Below, piece after piece: positions 1 through 5,322 of a stretch of DNA of 5,322 nucleotides (the first letter of the stretch is position 1; each line of letters opens with the position of its first letter). Below the pieces are notes generated by a model. It did no database searches, had not been told where the DNA came from, and saw only the letters and a program-made list of their open reading frames with translations. Location of the stretch: positions 1 to 5,322 of the forward strand of contig JAKIUS010000144.1 in the NCBI GenBank assembly GCA_021647445.1, given 5' to 3'. Source of the DNA: Geopsychrobacter sp. (GTDB lineage Bacteria; Desulfobacterota; Desulfuromonadia; Desulfuromonadales; Geopsychrobacteraceae). A program made the translations under genes and the position numbers.

Positions 1-1
1 G

Positions 2-634
2 GTGATTGGGGCGAGACTGCCGGGGGTGGAAGACAAATCCGCCTATGCGGTCTATCTGATGGCGGGGACGGCGGCTTGGGGTTTGTTCAGTGAGATCGTC
101 ACCCGTAGTACCAATATCTTTGTCGAATATGCCAACGTGATGAAGAAGATCACCTTTCCCCGAATCTGTCTGCCGGTGATCGTCGGCGGAAGCGCTCTGC
201 TCAACCATGTATTGCTTTTGTTGGCGATATTTATTGTTTTTCTGTTTTTCGGGCATATACCTGGAAAGGCTGTTCTGGTGTTACCCTTGGGGATTGCTTT
301 AATAACGATGTTCGCATTCGGGGTCGGTGTATTCCTAGGGATCTTCAATGTGTTTAACCGTGATGTCTCCCAAGTACTTAATGTTGTTTTGCAGATTTGG
401 TTCTGGTTGACTCCGATCGTTTATCCAGCCAGTGTCGTACCAGAAAGGATGCAATGGGCGCTACAGGTCAATCCCATGGCGCCCCTGGTCATGCTTTATC
501 AAAGAGCTATGTTGTATAACCAATGGCCAGACTGGTCCAGCCTAATCCTACCGGTATCGGTCGCCCTGCTGTCATGCCTGGTGACTTTGATACTTTTCCT
601 CCGTGCCAACGCCGATCTGGTTGATGCACTATGA
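2..634 (+). CDS. wzm: Polysaccharide ABC transporter permease, Wzm type (5' end cut off by window)
   Basis: Inner-membrane subunit of an ABC-2 exporter that, with the Wzt ATPase, moves a lipid-linked polysaccharide from cytoplasm to periplasm. The visible 210 residues hold about five hydrophobic segments (roughly residues 14-31, 56-82, 90-116, 125-142 and 181-201). They also carry signatures familiar from this family: a KKITFPR loop before the second segment, NVFNRDVSQ followed by an aromatic helix ending FWLTPIVYP, and a VNPMAPL turn. The protein ends ADLVDAL, similar to the ends of other Wzm proteins. Family members are usually about 260-270 residues, so roughly 50-60 N-terminal residues lie outside the window. 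The frame is open to the left edge, and the GTG at base 2 is probably internal, not the start. Its stop overlaps the start of the ATPase gene by 4 bases. The assignment to this family is firm; the exact glycan exported cannot be read from it. Confidence 0.9.
   Translation: MIGARLPGVEDKSAYAVYLMAGTAAWGLFSEIVTRSTNIFVEYANVMKKITFPRICLPVIVGGSALLNHVLLLLAIFIVFLFFGHIPGKAVLVLPLGIALITMFAFGVGVFLGIFNVFNRDVSQVLNVVLQIWFWLTPIVYPASVVPERMQWALQVNPMAPLVMLYQRAMLYNQWPDWSSLILPVSVALLSCLVTLILFLRANADLVDAL
631..634 (+). promoter_or_regulatory. ATGA stop/start overlap, permease to ATPase
   Basis: The ATG of the ATPase overlaps the TGA of the permease. No clear Shine-Dalgarno precedes it, so termination-reinitiation coupling is the likely way the two transporter subunits are kept in balance. 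Confidence 0.7.
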
Positions 635-1884
635 CGCAGACGGTTTTGTCAGTCGAAGGGTTGGGAAAATGTTATATCGCTTATCCATCCATCTGGCACC
701 GGTTCGCCGAGTGGTTCGGATTGCGGGTGAGACACCGTCAGGAGTACTGGGCGGTGCGGGACGTGAGCTTCTCCCTGGAAGCTGGTGAGGCACTGGCCAT
801 CATCGGCCAGAACGGGGCGGGTAAGAGCACCCTGCTCAAGCTCATTACCGGCACTGTGCGTCCTACTACCGGGACCATTCACATCGCCGGCCGTATCAGT
901 GCCATGCTGGAACTAGGGTTGGGATTCAACCCAGAGTTCACGGGGCGGCAGAATGTCTATCTTGCCGGGGGGTTGATGGGGTTTTCCGTTCGTGAACTGG
1001 ATGAGCTGATGCCTGCCATTGAGGAATTCGCCGAACTGGGTGACTTCTTCGATCAGCCCCTTCGGGTCTATTCCAGCGGTATGCAAGCAAGGCTCGCCTT
1101 TTCCTTGGCCACTTGTGTGCGTCCCGAAGTATTGATCGTCGATGAAGTGTTGTCGGTGGGGGATGCCGCTTTCCAGCGCAAATGTTTCCGTCGGATAGAG
1201 AACTTCCTGGCCGAAGGGACAACATTGCTTTTCGTGAGCCACGACATCGAAATGGTGAAGCGACTGTGCCAACAGGCCATGTTCATCAAAAATGGCTCGG
1301 TGGCCGCATACGGTCTGGCAGCTCAGGTATGCAACGAATATGAGAAATATCTTTTTGGAGGAACGACAGCAAAGGCTTCTACTGGTTTGAACCGGCCGAT
1401 TCTTGACCATAGTCTCCTGTCCAATTGCGAAATGAGTTATGGAACCGGTGCAGCCGTGATTGAGAAAATATGGTTGTCCGATCAGGAAGGTAACATGGTG
1501 AACGTGATACCTGCTTGCGCTGGTTTTTACGTTAATTATCTCGTGAAGTTCAACTCTGATGTGAACAATCCCGTTTTTGCCACCATGATAAAGACCAGGG
1601 AAGGGGTTGAGGTGTATGGAACGGATACCAAATGCCTTGAGTATGAGAATACGGGGTCATTTTCTTCTGGGGAGGCGAAGATCGTCTCTTTCAGGTTGGC
1701 GAATAATCTTGCTCCAGGTATTTACTACCTCAATTGCGGAGTGCGCGATGACAATGGTGAAAAGCCTGTATTTATCCACAGAAGGGTCGATGCGCTCATT
1801 TTCAGGGTATCCAAATCGCCCGGGACAACGGTGGGTGCCGGGCTGGCCGAGTTGAATGCTGGTTTTTCCATTTCTGACGTATGA
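631..1884 (+). CDS. wzt: Polysaccharide ABC transporter ATP-binding protein, Wzt type with C-terminal glycan-recognition domain
   Basis: Cytoplasmic ATPase that powers export through the Wzm permease encoded just upstream. The nucleotide-binding domain fills about residues 1-245: Walker A GQNGAGKST at 59-67, ABC signature around SSGMQ at 148-152, Walker B VLIVDE at 167-172 with catalytic E172, and the switch histidine in FVSHD at H204. After a linker, residues about 265-395 form the extra domain typical of long Wzt proteins, opening with YGTGAAVIEKIWLSDQEGN. In well-studied relatives this beta-sandwich binds the modified non-reducing end of the finished O-polysaccharide, so export depends on a terminal cap. 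At 417 residues the length fits the long class. The ATG at 631 overlaps the permease stop (ATGA) with no strong Shine-Dalgarno, suggesting coupled translation. GC falls from about 65% in the Walker A region to about 40% in the C-terminal domain (hand counts of single 60-base lines), as expected if that domain varies with the glycan type. Confidence 0.95.
   Translation: MTQTVLSVEGLGKCYIAYPSIWHRFAEWFGLRVRHRQEYWAVRDVSFSLEAGEALAIIGQNGAGKSTLLKLITGTVRPTTGTIHIAGRISAMLELGLGFNPEFTGRQNVYLAGGLMGFSVRELDELMPAIEEFAELGDFFDQPLRVYSSGMQARLAFSLATCVRPEVLIVDEVLSVGDAAFQRKCFRRIENFLAEGTTLLFVSHDIEMVKRLCQQAMFIKNGSVAAYGLAAQVCNEYEKYLFGGTTAKASTGLNRPILDHSLLSNCEMSYGTGAAVIEKIWLSDQEGNMVNVIPACAGFYVNYLVKFNSDVNNPVFATMIKTREGVEVYGTDTKCLEYENTGSFSSGEAKIVSFRLANNLAPGIYYLNCGVRDDNGEKPVFIHRRVDALIFRVSKSPGTTVGAGLAELNAGFSISDV
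1881..1884 (+). promoter_or_regulatory. ATGA stop/start overlap, ATPase to sulfotransferase-like gene
   Basis: This overlap has the same geometry as the previous junction. The upstream bases (TTTCTGACGT) hold no good Shine-Dalgarno. A second in-frame ATG at 1893, behind a weak AGAG at 1886-1889, is a possible alternative start. Confidence 0.65.
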
Positions 1885-3794
1885 CAGAGTCCATGACGCC
1901 AATTTTCGTTCATTCTTTGTTCCGGTCCGGTTCGACGTATCTGTTTCATGTCTTCCGGCGATCAGATGCAGGTTATTGGTGCTATCAGGAACCCATTAAC
2001 GAGATCGTTCTGGCAGCAAGAGATGACCCTGACGCTTTGCTCGGATTCGTTGGGGATAAGGTGAGGGGGCTCCGGCATCCCCAGATGGACAAGAGTTATT
2101 TTCAGGAGCTTTATGAAATTTATCCTGCCTGGAAGAATAGACTGACGAAAAGGCTCGTCTATGACGCCTATTTTGACAACAGGGAGGATTTGGATCTTAA
2201 GGATTATTTTGAGGTTCTGATTACTCATGCAAAAGGGTGTCCAGTTATTCAGGAGTGCCGGACGGTGAACCGCATCGCTGCCATCAAGTCAATGTTTTCG
2301 GGTTGCCACATCTATCTGTGGCGTAATCCATGGGATCAGTGGTGGTCTTATAAGGTCAACCAATATTTCAACTGTGTAAATCTTCTAATTTTGAATGCTG
2401 ACCCGCATCCTGAGGTCATTGCCAGTTTGCGCAGAGAGGTGGGGTTTGAAGCGTATCATTCTGAAGATCTGATCGATGAATTCGCTTTCTTCGACCGGAA
2501 GCGCCTGCCTCCGGAAGAAAGTTACCTTGTGTTTTATATATTGTGGCTTTTGGGAATCATGGAGGGCAGGAGACATGCGGATTTGCTGATCAATATCGAT
2601 GCGATGAGTGACCAGCCAGACTATCGGCAGGAAGTAGTAGAAAATCTTGAATGTTTAGGAATATCAGGTCTCGATTTCAATGACTGCCGTGTGGTCCAGT
2701 CCTGCTATGGCGATCAGGAGAAGTCCTTCTATCACAGGATCGAGGAACGGGCTTATGGCCTGCTTTTGGCGAGCGGATTTCAAAGGGACGATCTGGAAGC
2801 AATCCAGCGCTTGCGAGAAAAATACCATCCCTTGCTTTGGCAACGAAAACCTGCTCGCACAAATATTTCCTTGATTCTAAACAATGCCGAGCGGGCCAGG
2901 GAAACGGTGCTCAAGGCCGAGGCTAGGGAAGCACATCATTTAAAATCGCTGGCTGAGGTACAGGACCGTTGTCAATGGCTGGAAGCTGAATGGAATGCTG
3001 CCAGGGAGAAAACAGAGGCGTTGCGCGGCGAGTTGGAACAGTGTCGAGCAGAAAATGAAGCCCTTGATGACGCACTCGATAAAACCCACCAGGCGCTTGT
3101 AGATCAGCAAACCGCTCTTGTCCGGGAACAGGATCGTAGCCGTTGGCTCGAAAAGGAGTGGAACGCGGCCAAGCAGAGGATCGAAGAATTGGTGACTGAA
3201 TTGGGCTTGGCCCAAAGTGACAATCAACGCTTGCGGAGTCAGATTGAACTCCAAAATAGAGAGCTTGAGCAGGTGCATGCCCGCTTTCATCATTTGGAAG
3301 AAGAACTCCAGATCGCCCTCGCCAGGGTAGATGAACTTGCTCAAAGTGCTCATCATTGGCAATACGCAGCTCAAGAGCAGGAAAAACAATTAAAGGCGAT
3401 GTATGCCAGTTGGTCCTGGAAGGTCACTTCCCCCTTGCGCGTGTTGTGGGACATGGGATGGGGGTCATTCCGGTTACTGCAATCGGGAGCAAAATTGAGC
3501 AAACCCATCATTTTGTGGCCTATATTGGCACCAATGCACGCTATCCTCCAAAGACCTCAGCGCGCCGAGCGGATCAACCGTCTTCTGATGCGTTATTCCT
3601 GGTTGCATGTGCCTTTGCGTACGCTTGCCATACGTCACGGTCTGATGCAGGTCACACCGTCTCCACCATCTCAATATAGTCCGCCAGCAGCGCAACCGGA
3701 TAAGTCAGAAGTGATTCCCGAACTCCCATCGCACGCACGATGGATTTATCTCGTTCTTCAGCGGACAGCTAATCATCATTGTGAGGCTGAATGA
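1881..3794 (+). CDS. Sulfotransferase-like protein with long coiled coil (possible polysaccharide-modifying or capping enzyme)
   Basis: The N-terminal domain (about residues 1-320) resembles PAPS-dependent sulfotransferases. FRSGSTYLFH at 14-23 matches the 5'-phosphosulfate-binding loop near the N-terminus, and IYLWRNPWDQWWSYK at 144-158 matches the 3'-phosphate-binding strand/helix, with R148 and S156 as the likely contacts. Residues about 333-505 are a charged, Glu/Arg/Gln-rich heptad coiled coil containing two clear copies and one weak copy of a WLE.EWNAA unit. Then come SWSWKVTSPLR (511-520 plus neighbours), a moderately hydrophobic stretch at 539-556 that might touch the membrane, a Pro-rich linker (592-605), and a tail LPSHARWIYLVLQ recalling C-terminal tails of other glycan-operon proteins. 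Likely role: transfer of sulfate to a sugar of the exported glycan in the cytoplasm. The start at 1881 overlaps the Wzt stop by 4 bases; M5 (1893) is an alternative. The sulfotransferase call is good, the substrate unknown, and a terminal-capping role is inference. Confidence 0.8.
   Translation: MTESMTPIFVHSLFRSGSTYLFHVFRRSDAGYWCYQEPINEIVLAARDDPDALLGFVGDKVRGLRHPQMDKSYFQELYEIYPAWKNRLTKRLVYDAYFDNREDLDLKDYFEVLITHAKGCPVIQECRTVNRIAAIKSMFSGCHIYLWRNPWDQWWSYKVNQYFNCVNLLILNADPHPEVIASLRREVGFEAYHSEDLIDEFAFFDRKRLPPEESYLVFYILWLLGIMEGRRHADLLINIDAMSDQPDYRQEVVENLECLGISGLDFNDCRVVQSCYGDQEKSFYHRIEERAYGLLLASGFQRDDLEAIQRLREKYHPLLWQRKPARTNISLILNNAERARETVLKAEAREAHHLKSLAEVQDRCQWLEAEWNAAREKTEALRGELEQCRAENEALDDALDKTHQALVDQQTALVREQDRSRWLEKEWNAAKQRIEELVTELGLAQSDNQRLRSQIELQNRELEQVHARFHHLEEELQIALARVDELAQSAHHWQYAAQEQEKQLKAMYASWSWKVTSPLRVLWDMGWGSFRLLQSGAKLSKPIILWPILAPMHAILQRPQRAERINRLLMRYSWLHVPLRTLAIRHGLMQVTPSPPSQYSPPAAQPDKSEVIPELPSHARWIYLVLQRTANHHCEAE
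2961..3290 (+). repeat. Internal protein repeats within the coiled coil (QDR..WLE.EWNAA units)
   Basis: Two aligned copies cover residues 361-395 (bases 2961-3065) and 417-451 (bases 3129-3233). Counted from the shared Arg, 15 of 33 residues match, including WLE, EWNAA and the later EL, N and L positions; the QD before the Arg also matches. A third, weaker copy begins at R468 (base 3282), reading RFHHLEEELQIALARVDEL. The offsets between copies are 56 and 49 residues, both multiples of seven, so heptad phase is kept. The DNA of the copies has diverged, so this is an old duplication, not a fresh tandem repeat. Confidence 0.75.
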
Positions 3795-3796
3795 TG
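3783..3796 (+). promoter_or_regulatory. Ribosome-binding site and ATGATG start/stop overlap before the glycosyltransferase
   Basis: GAGG at 3783-3786 precedes ATGATG at 3791-3796, whose middle bases TGA (3792-3794) are the stop of the sulfotransferase gene. Spacing to the second ATG is 7 bases and to the first only 4, favouring the second. Confidence 0.6.
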
Positions 3797-4120
3797 CGCA
3801 TCGTCATCGACATGCAAGGGGCGCAGTCGGCCAGTCGTTTCCGTGGAATCGGTCGTTACACCTTGTCCTTGGTGCAAGCCATGGTGCGGCTGCGAGGTGA
3901 TCACGAGGTATTGCTCGCGCTTAACGGGTTGTATACCGACACCATCGAGCCCTTACGTGCGGCGTTTATGAATCTGTTGCCGCCGGAAAACATCCGTGTG
4001 TGGGATGCCTTGGGACCAGTAGGTGCTCACGATTATAGAAATGATGCGAGGCGTAAAGCATCCGAAATTGTCCGTGAGGCATTCCTATCCGCTTTAGAGC
4101 CAGATGTGGTTTTGGTTTAA
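3791..4120 (+). CDS. N-terminal fragment of the glycosyltransferase as actually translated (109 residues)
   Basis: This is what the ribosome would make from the interrupted gene: only the first part of the acceptor-binding Rossmann domain, ending at PDVVLV. It contains the Gly-rich GIGRYTLSLVQAM loop and helix but none of the donor-binding or E-x7-E residues, so it cannot be an active transferase. Two adjacent in-frame start codons exist, at 3791 and 3794. A GAGG at 3783-3786 is 4 bases from the first and 7 from the second, so the second (MRIVIDMQG) is the better-spaced start and matches the usual N-terminus of relatives. I do not regard this as an independent small gene. Confidence 0.55.
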   Translation: MMRIVIDMQGAQSASRFRGIGRYTLSLVQAMVRLRGDHEVLLALNGLYTDTIEPLRAAFMNLLPPENIRVWDALGPVGAHDYRNDARRKASEIVREAFLSALEPDVVLV

Positions 4121-4735
4121 GCGCTGAACGATGAATATGGTGGTCACGCTATTACTTCAATAAAAGTATTTAATCAATATATAGCTACAGCTGTTATTTT
4201 GTATGACCTAATTCCTTATATATACAAAAAACATTACCTCAAAGACCAGAAAGTGGCCCGCTGGTACTTCAACAAGCTCGATCATCTACGACGTGCAGAC
4301 CTACTGCTCTCTATTTCTGAGTCTTCTGGTCGGGAAGCTATTGAATTTTTGGGCTTCTCAAATGATGATGTAGTTAACATATCTGCAGCATGTGATAACA
4401 AATTCCGTCCGCTCTCCGTTAACGATTTAGATTATACGTATCTATCCCAAGTCTATGGTATTACGCGGCCCTTTGTAATGTACGCTGGTGATATAGACGA
4501 ACGCAAAAACGTCGATGGTCTTTTACGCGCTTATGCCCGTCTTCCTTCCGCATTACGCGAAACCCACTGTATTGTTATGGTTGGGCGTGAACTTGAGAAA
4601 CAACGTGATCGTTTCATGAGAACTGCCCAAGAAGCAGGGCTACGAAAGGATGAGGTCATTTTTACTGGCTATGTTTCGGATGACGATTTAGTCTCACTTT
4701 ATAATCTTTGTGCTTTGTTTGTTTTTCCTTCTTGG
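4020..4735. other. AT-rich patch inside the glycosyltransferase gene (mosaic segment)
   Basis: Hand counts per 60 bases give about 27-52% GC between about 4020 and 4740 (lowest at 4141-4200). The values are about 60% at 3841-3900 and 62-63% at 4741-4860. Codon choice changes too, with many A/T third positions inside (for example ATA, AAT, TAT). The right edge is sharp, just before the codons for HEGFGLP. The reading frame and family motifs continue across both edges, which points to replacement by a homologous allele, not insertion of a foreign element. Confidence 0.65.
4118..4120 (+). other. Premature TAA stop in the glycosyltransferase
   Basis: The codons read GTT TAA GCG CTG, giving VVLV-stop-ALNDEYGGHAITS. 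Relatives, as I recall them, read roughly VSSLFEG..DDAVTS here, so the stop replaces a residue that is usually Ser. TCA to TAA is a single C-to-A change. Frame is conserved on both sides. Confidence 0.85.
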
Positions 4736-5322
4736 CACGAGGGTTTTGGGCTCCCCGTGTTGGAGGCGATGGCTTGTGGTAGGGCAGTGATCGCGGCCAA
4801 CAGTTCCAGCCTGCCGGAAGTGGTGGGGCGAAAGGATGCCTTGTTTACGCCGCGGGATGATACGGCCTTGGCTGAAAAAATGGCTGAAGTGCTGAGTAAT
4901 CCGCAGTTCCGGCAAGAGTTGGAACGGCATGGGTTGGAGCAGGCCAAAAAATTCTCCTGGGATGCAACCGCCCGCCGCGCTTGGCATGCCTTGGAGGCTT
5001 TGCATTCACGTCACCAGGCACGAAAGACACTGTGGGTTTCCCAGCAGCCCACCCGTCGGCCACGTTTGGCTTTTGTCTCACCCTTGCCGCCCGAGCGTAG
5101 CAGGATTGCCGATTATTCCGCCGAATTACTGCCCGAACTTGCCCGCCATTACGACATTACGATCATTGCAGCGCAAGATAGGGTTGATGTGCCCTGGGTG
5201 CAGGCCAATGTGAGCGTGCGCGACGTGGCGTGGTTGCGCGCGCATGCTCATCGCTTCGATCGCGTGCTCTACCACTTCGGGAATTCGGTATCCCACGCCC
5301 ACATGTTCGATCTCCTTGCCGA
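4121..5322 (+). CDS. Open frame downstream of the stop: rest of GT module 1 plus start of GT module 2 (partial)
   Basis: Four hundred sense codons follow the stop in the same frame and leave the window without a terminator. They encode the second half of the module 1 acceptor domain, its full donor-binding domain (YAGDIDERKN, VIFTGYVSDDDL, SWHEGFGLPVLEAM), a linker around residues 400-424 of the read-through protein, and about 85 residues of a second GT-B module. If translated separately it would need an internal start. In-frame candidates are TTG 4199, GTG 4253 and ATG 4478, and none has a convincing ribosome-binding site. A product from 4478 would lack the module 1 acceptor domain but keep module 2, which could in principle still work alone. 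Separate expression is unproven. Confidence 0.5.

Larger units (their letters stand above)
3791..5322 (+). pseudogene. Tandem GT4-family glycosyltransferase interrupted by one in-frame stop (3' end cut off by window)
   Basis: Read through the TAA at 4118-4120, a single frame covers 510 codons with no other stop, and the translation follows a known type of O-antigen glycosyltransferase with two fused GT-B modules. Module 1 starts MRIVIDMQGAQ and has FRGIGRY (N-terminal acceptor domain), AVILYDLIP, KLDHLRRADLLLSISESS, the donor-domain opening YAGDIDERKN (residues 231-240) and HEGFGLPVLEAMACG with the E317-x7-E325 pair. Module 2 opens near residue 425 with RLAFVSPLPPERS and continues RIADYSAELL before the window ends. 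Such enzymes use nucleotide sugars in the cytoplasm to build the glycan exported by Wzm/Wzt. The gene overlaps the sulfotransferase gene by 4 bases. The frame is the same on both sides of the stop, so this is a nonsense change and not a frameshift. A sequencing or assembly error remains possible, in which case the gene is intact. Confidence 0.8.

Noticed and set aside
913..1410. A 165-codon open frame on the - strand opposite the Wzt ATPase domain
   Set aside because: The + strand frame here carries all the ABC ATPase motifs. The antisense product resembles no family I know.
2940..3389. A 149-codon open frame on the - strand opposite the coiled-coil region
   Set aside because: It is antisense to a well-supported gene. 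Its length is explained by the biased codons of the coiled coil, and the protein has no recognisable motif.
4100..4140. Frameshift or slippage site as cause of the glycosyltransferase break
   Set aside because: The same frame carries matching protein sequence before and after the TAA, and there is no long homopolymer or tandem repeat there. A substitution explains it better.
4140..4215. AT-rich stretch that could look like a promoter between the stop and the rest of the glycosyltransferase
   Set aside because: It encodes conserved family sequence (AVILYDLIP), the AT content belongs to a larger patch, and I see no well-spaced -35/-10 pair or good start codon with a ribosome-binding site after it.
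4929..5213. A 94-codon + strand open frame in another frame near the right end
   Set aside because: It overlaps the glycosyltransferase frame, which carries family motifs on both sides. The alternative protein is Pro/Cys-rich and unrecognisable.
1..5322. Insertion sequence, CRISPR array, tRNA or terminator
   Set aside because: No transposase, terminal inverted repeats, spaced direct repeats, cloverleaf or GC-hairpin with T-run was seen. Coding sequence fills the window with no intergenic gap.

Overview
The window is an internal piece of a bacterial surface-polysaccharide operon, most likely an O-antigen or similar LPS glycan exported by an ABC transporter. Everything reads left to right on the + strand, and nothing credible is coded on the - strand. 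Protein style (Wzm/Wzt pair, tandem GT4 glycosyltransferase starting MRIVIDMQGAQ, GC mostly about 45-63% by hand count) suggests a Gram-negative proteobacterium, probably a gammaproteobacterium. I cannot name a genus.

Layout: (1) 2-634, the 3' part of a Wzm-type ABC-2 permease whose N-terminus lies upstream of the window. (2) 631-1884, a complete Wzt ATPase with the extra C-terminal glycan-recognition domain. (3) 1881-3794, a 637-residue protein with an N-terminal PAPS-dependent sulfotransferase-like domain, a long heptad coiled coil with repeated QDR..WLE.EWNAA units, and a C-terminal tail with a SWSWKVTSPLR motif. (4) 3791-5322, a large tandem GT4 glycosyltransferase interrupted by one in-frame TAA at 4118-4120. 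The same frame stays open for 400 further codons and runs off the right edge. All three gene junctions are 4-base ATGA overlaps, so the genes are probably co-transcribed and translationally coupled. I see no promoter, terminator, RNA gene, mobile element or CRISPR array.

How the parts may work together: in ABC-dependent O-antigen systems the glycan is completed in the cytoplasm by multidomain glycosyltransferases. In some systems it is then capped at the non-reducing end, recognised by the Wzt C-terminal domain, and exported by Wzm/Wzt. The sulfotransferase/coiled-coil protein sits directly after such a Wzt and has the catalytic-head-plus-coiled-coil plan of the chain terminator and ruler WbdD, with a sulfotransferase in place of the methyltransferase/kinase. 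A sulfate-capping chain-length ruler is the most interesting hypothesis here, and it is inference only.

The second notable point is the broken glycosyltransferase. The stop sits where relatives, as I recall them, usually carry Ser (TCA to TAA would be one base change), and it lies inside an AT-rich patch of about 700 bases (roughly 4020-4735, about 42% GC against about 60% either side). This looks like a mosaic gene with a nonsense mutation, although a sequencing error cannot be excluded.
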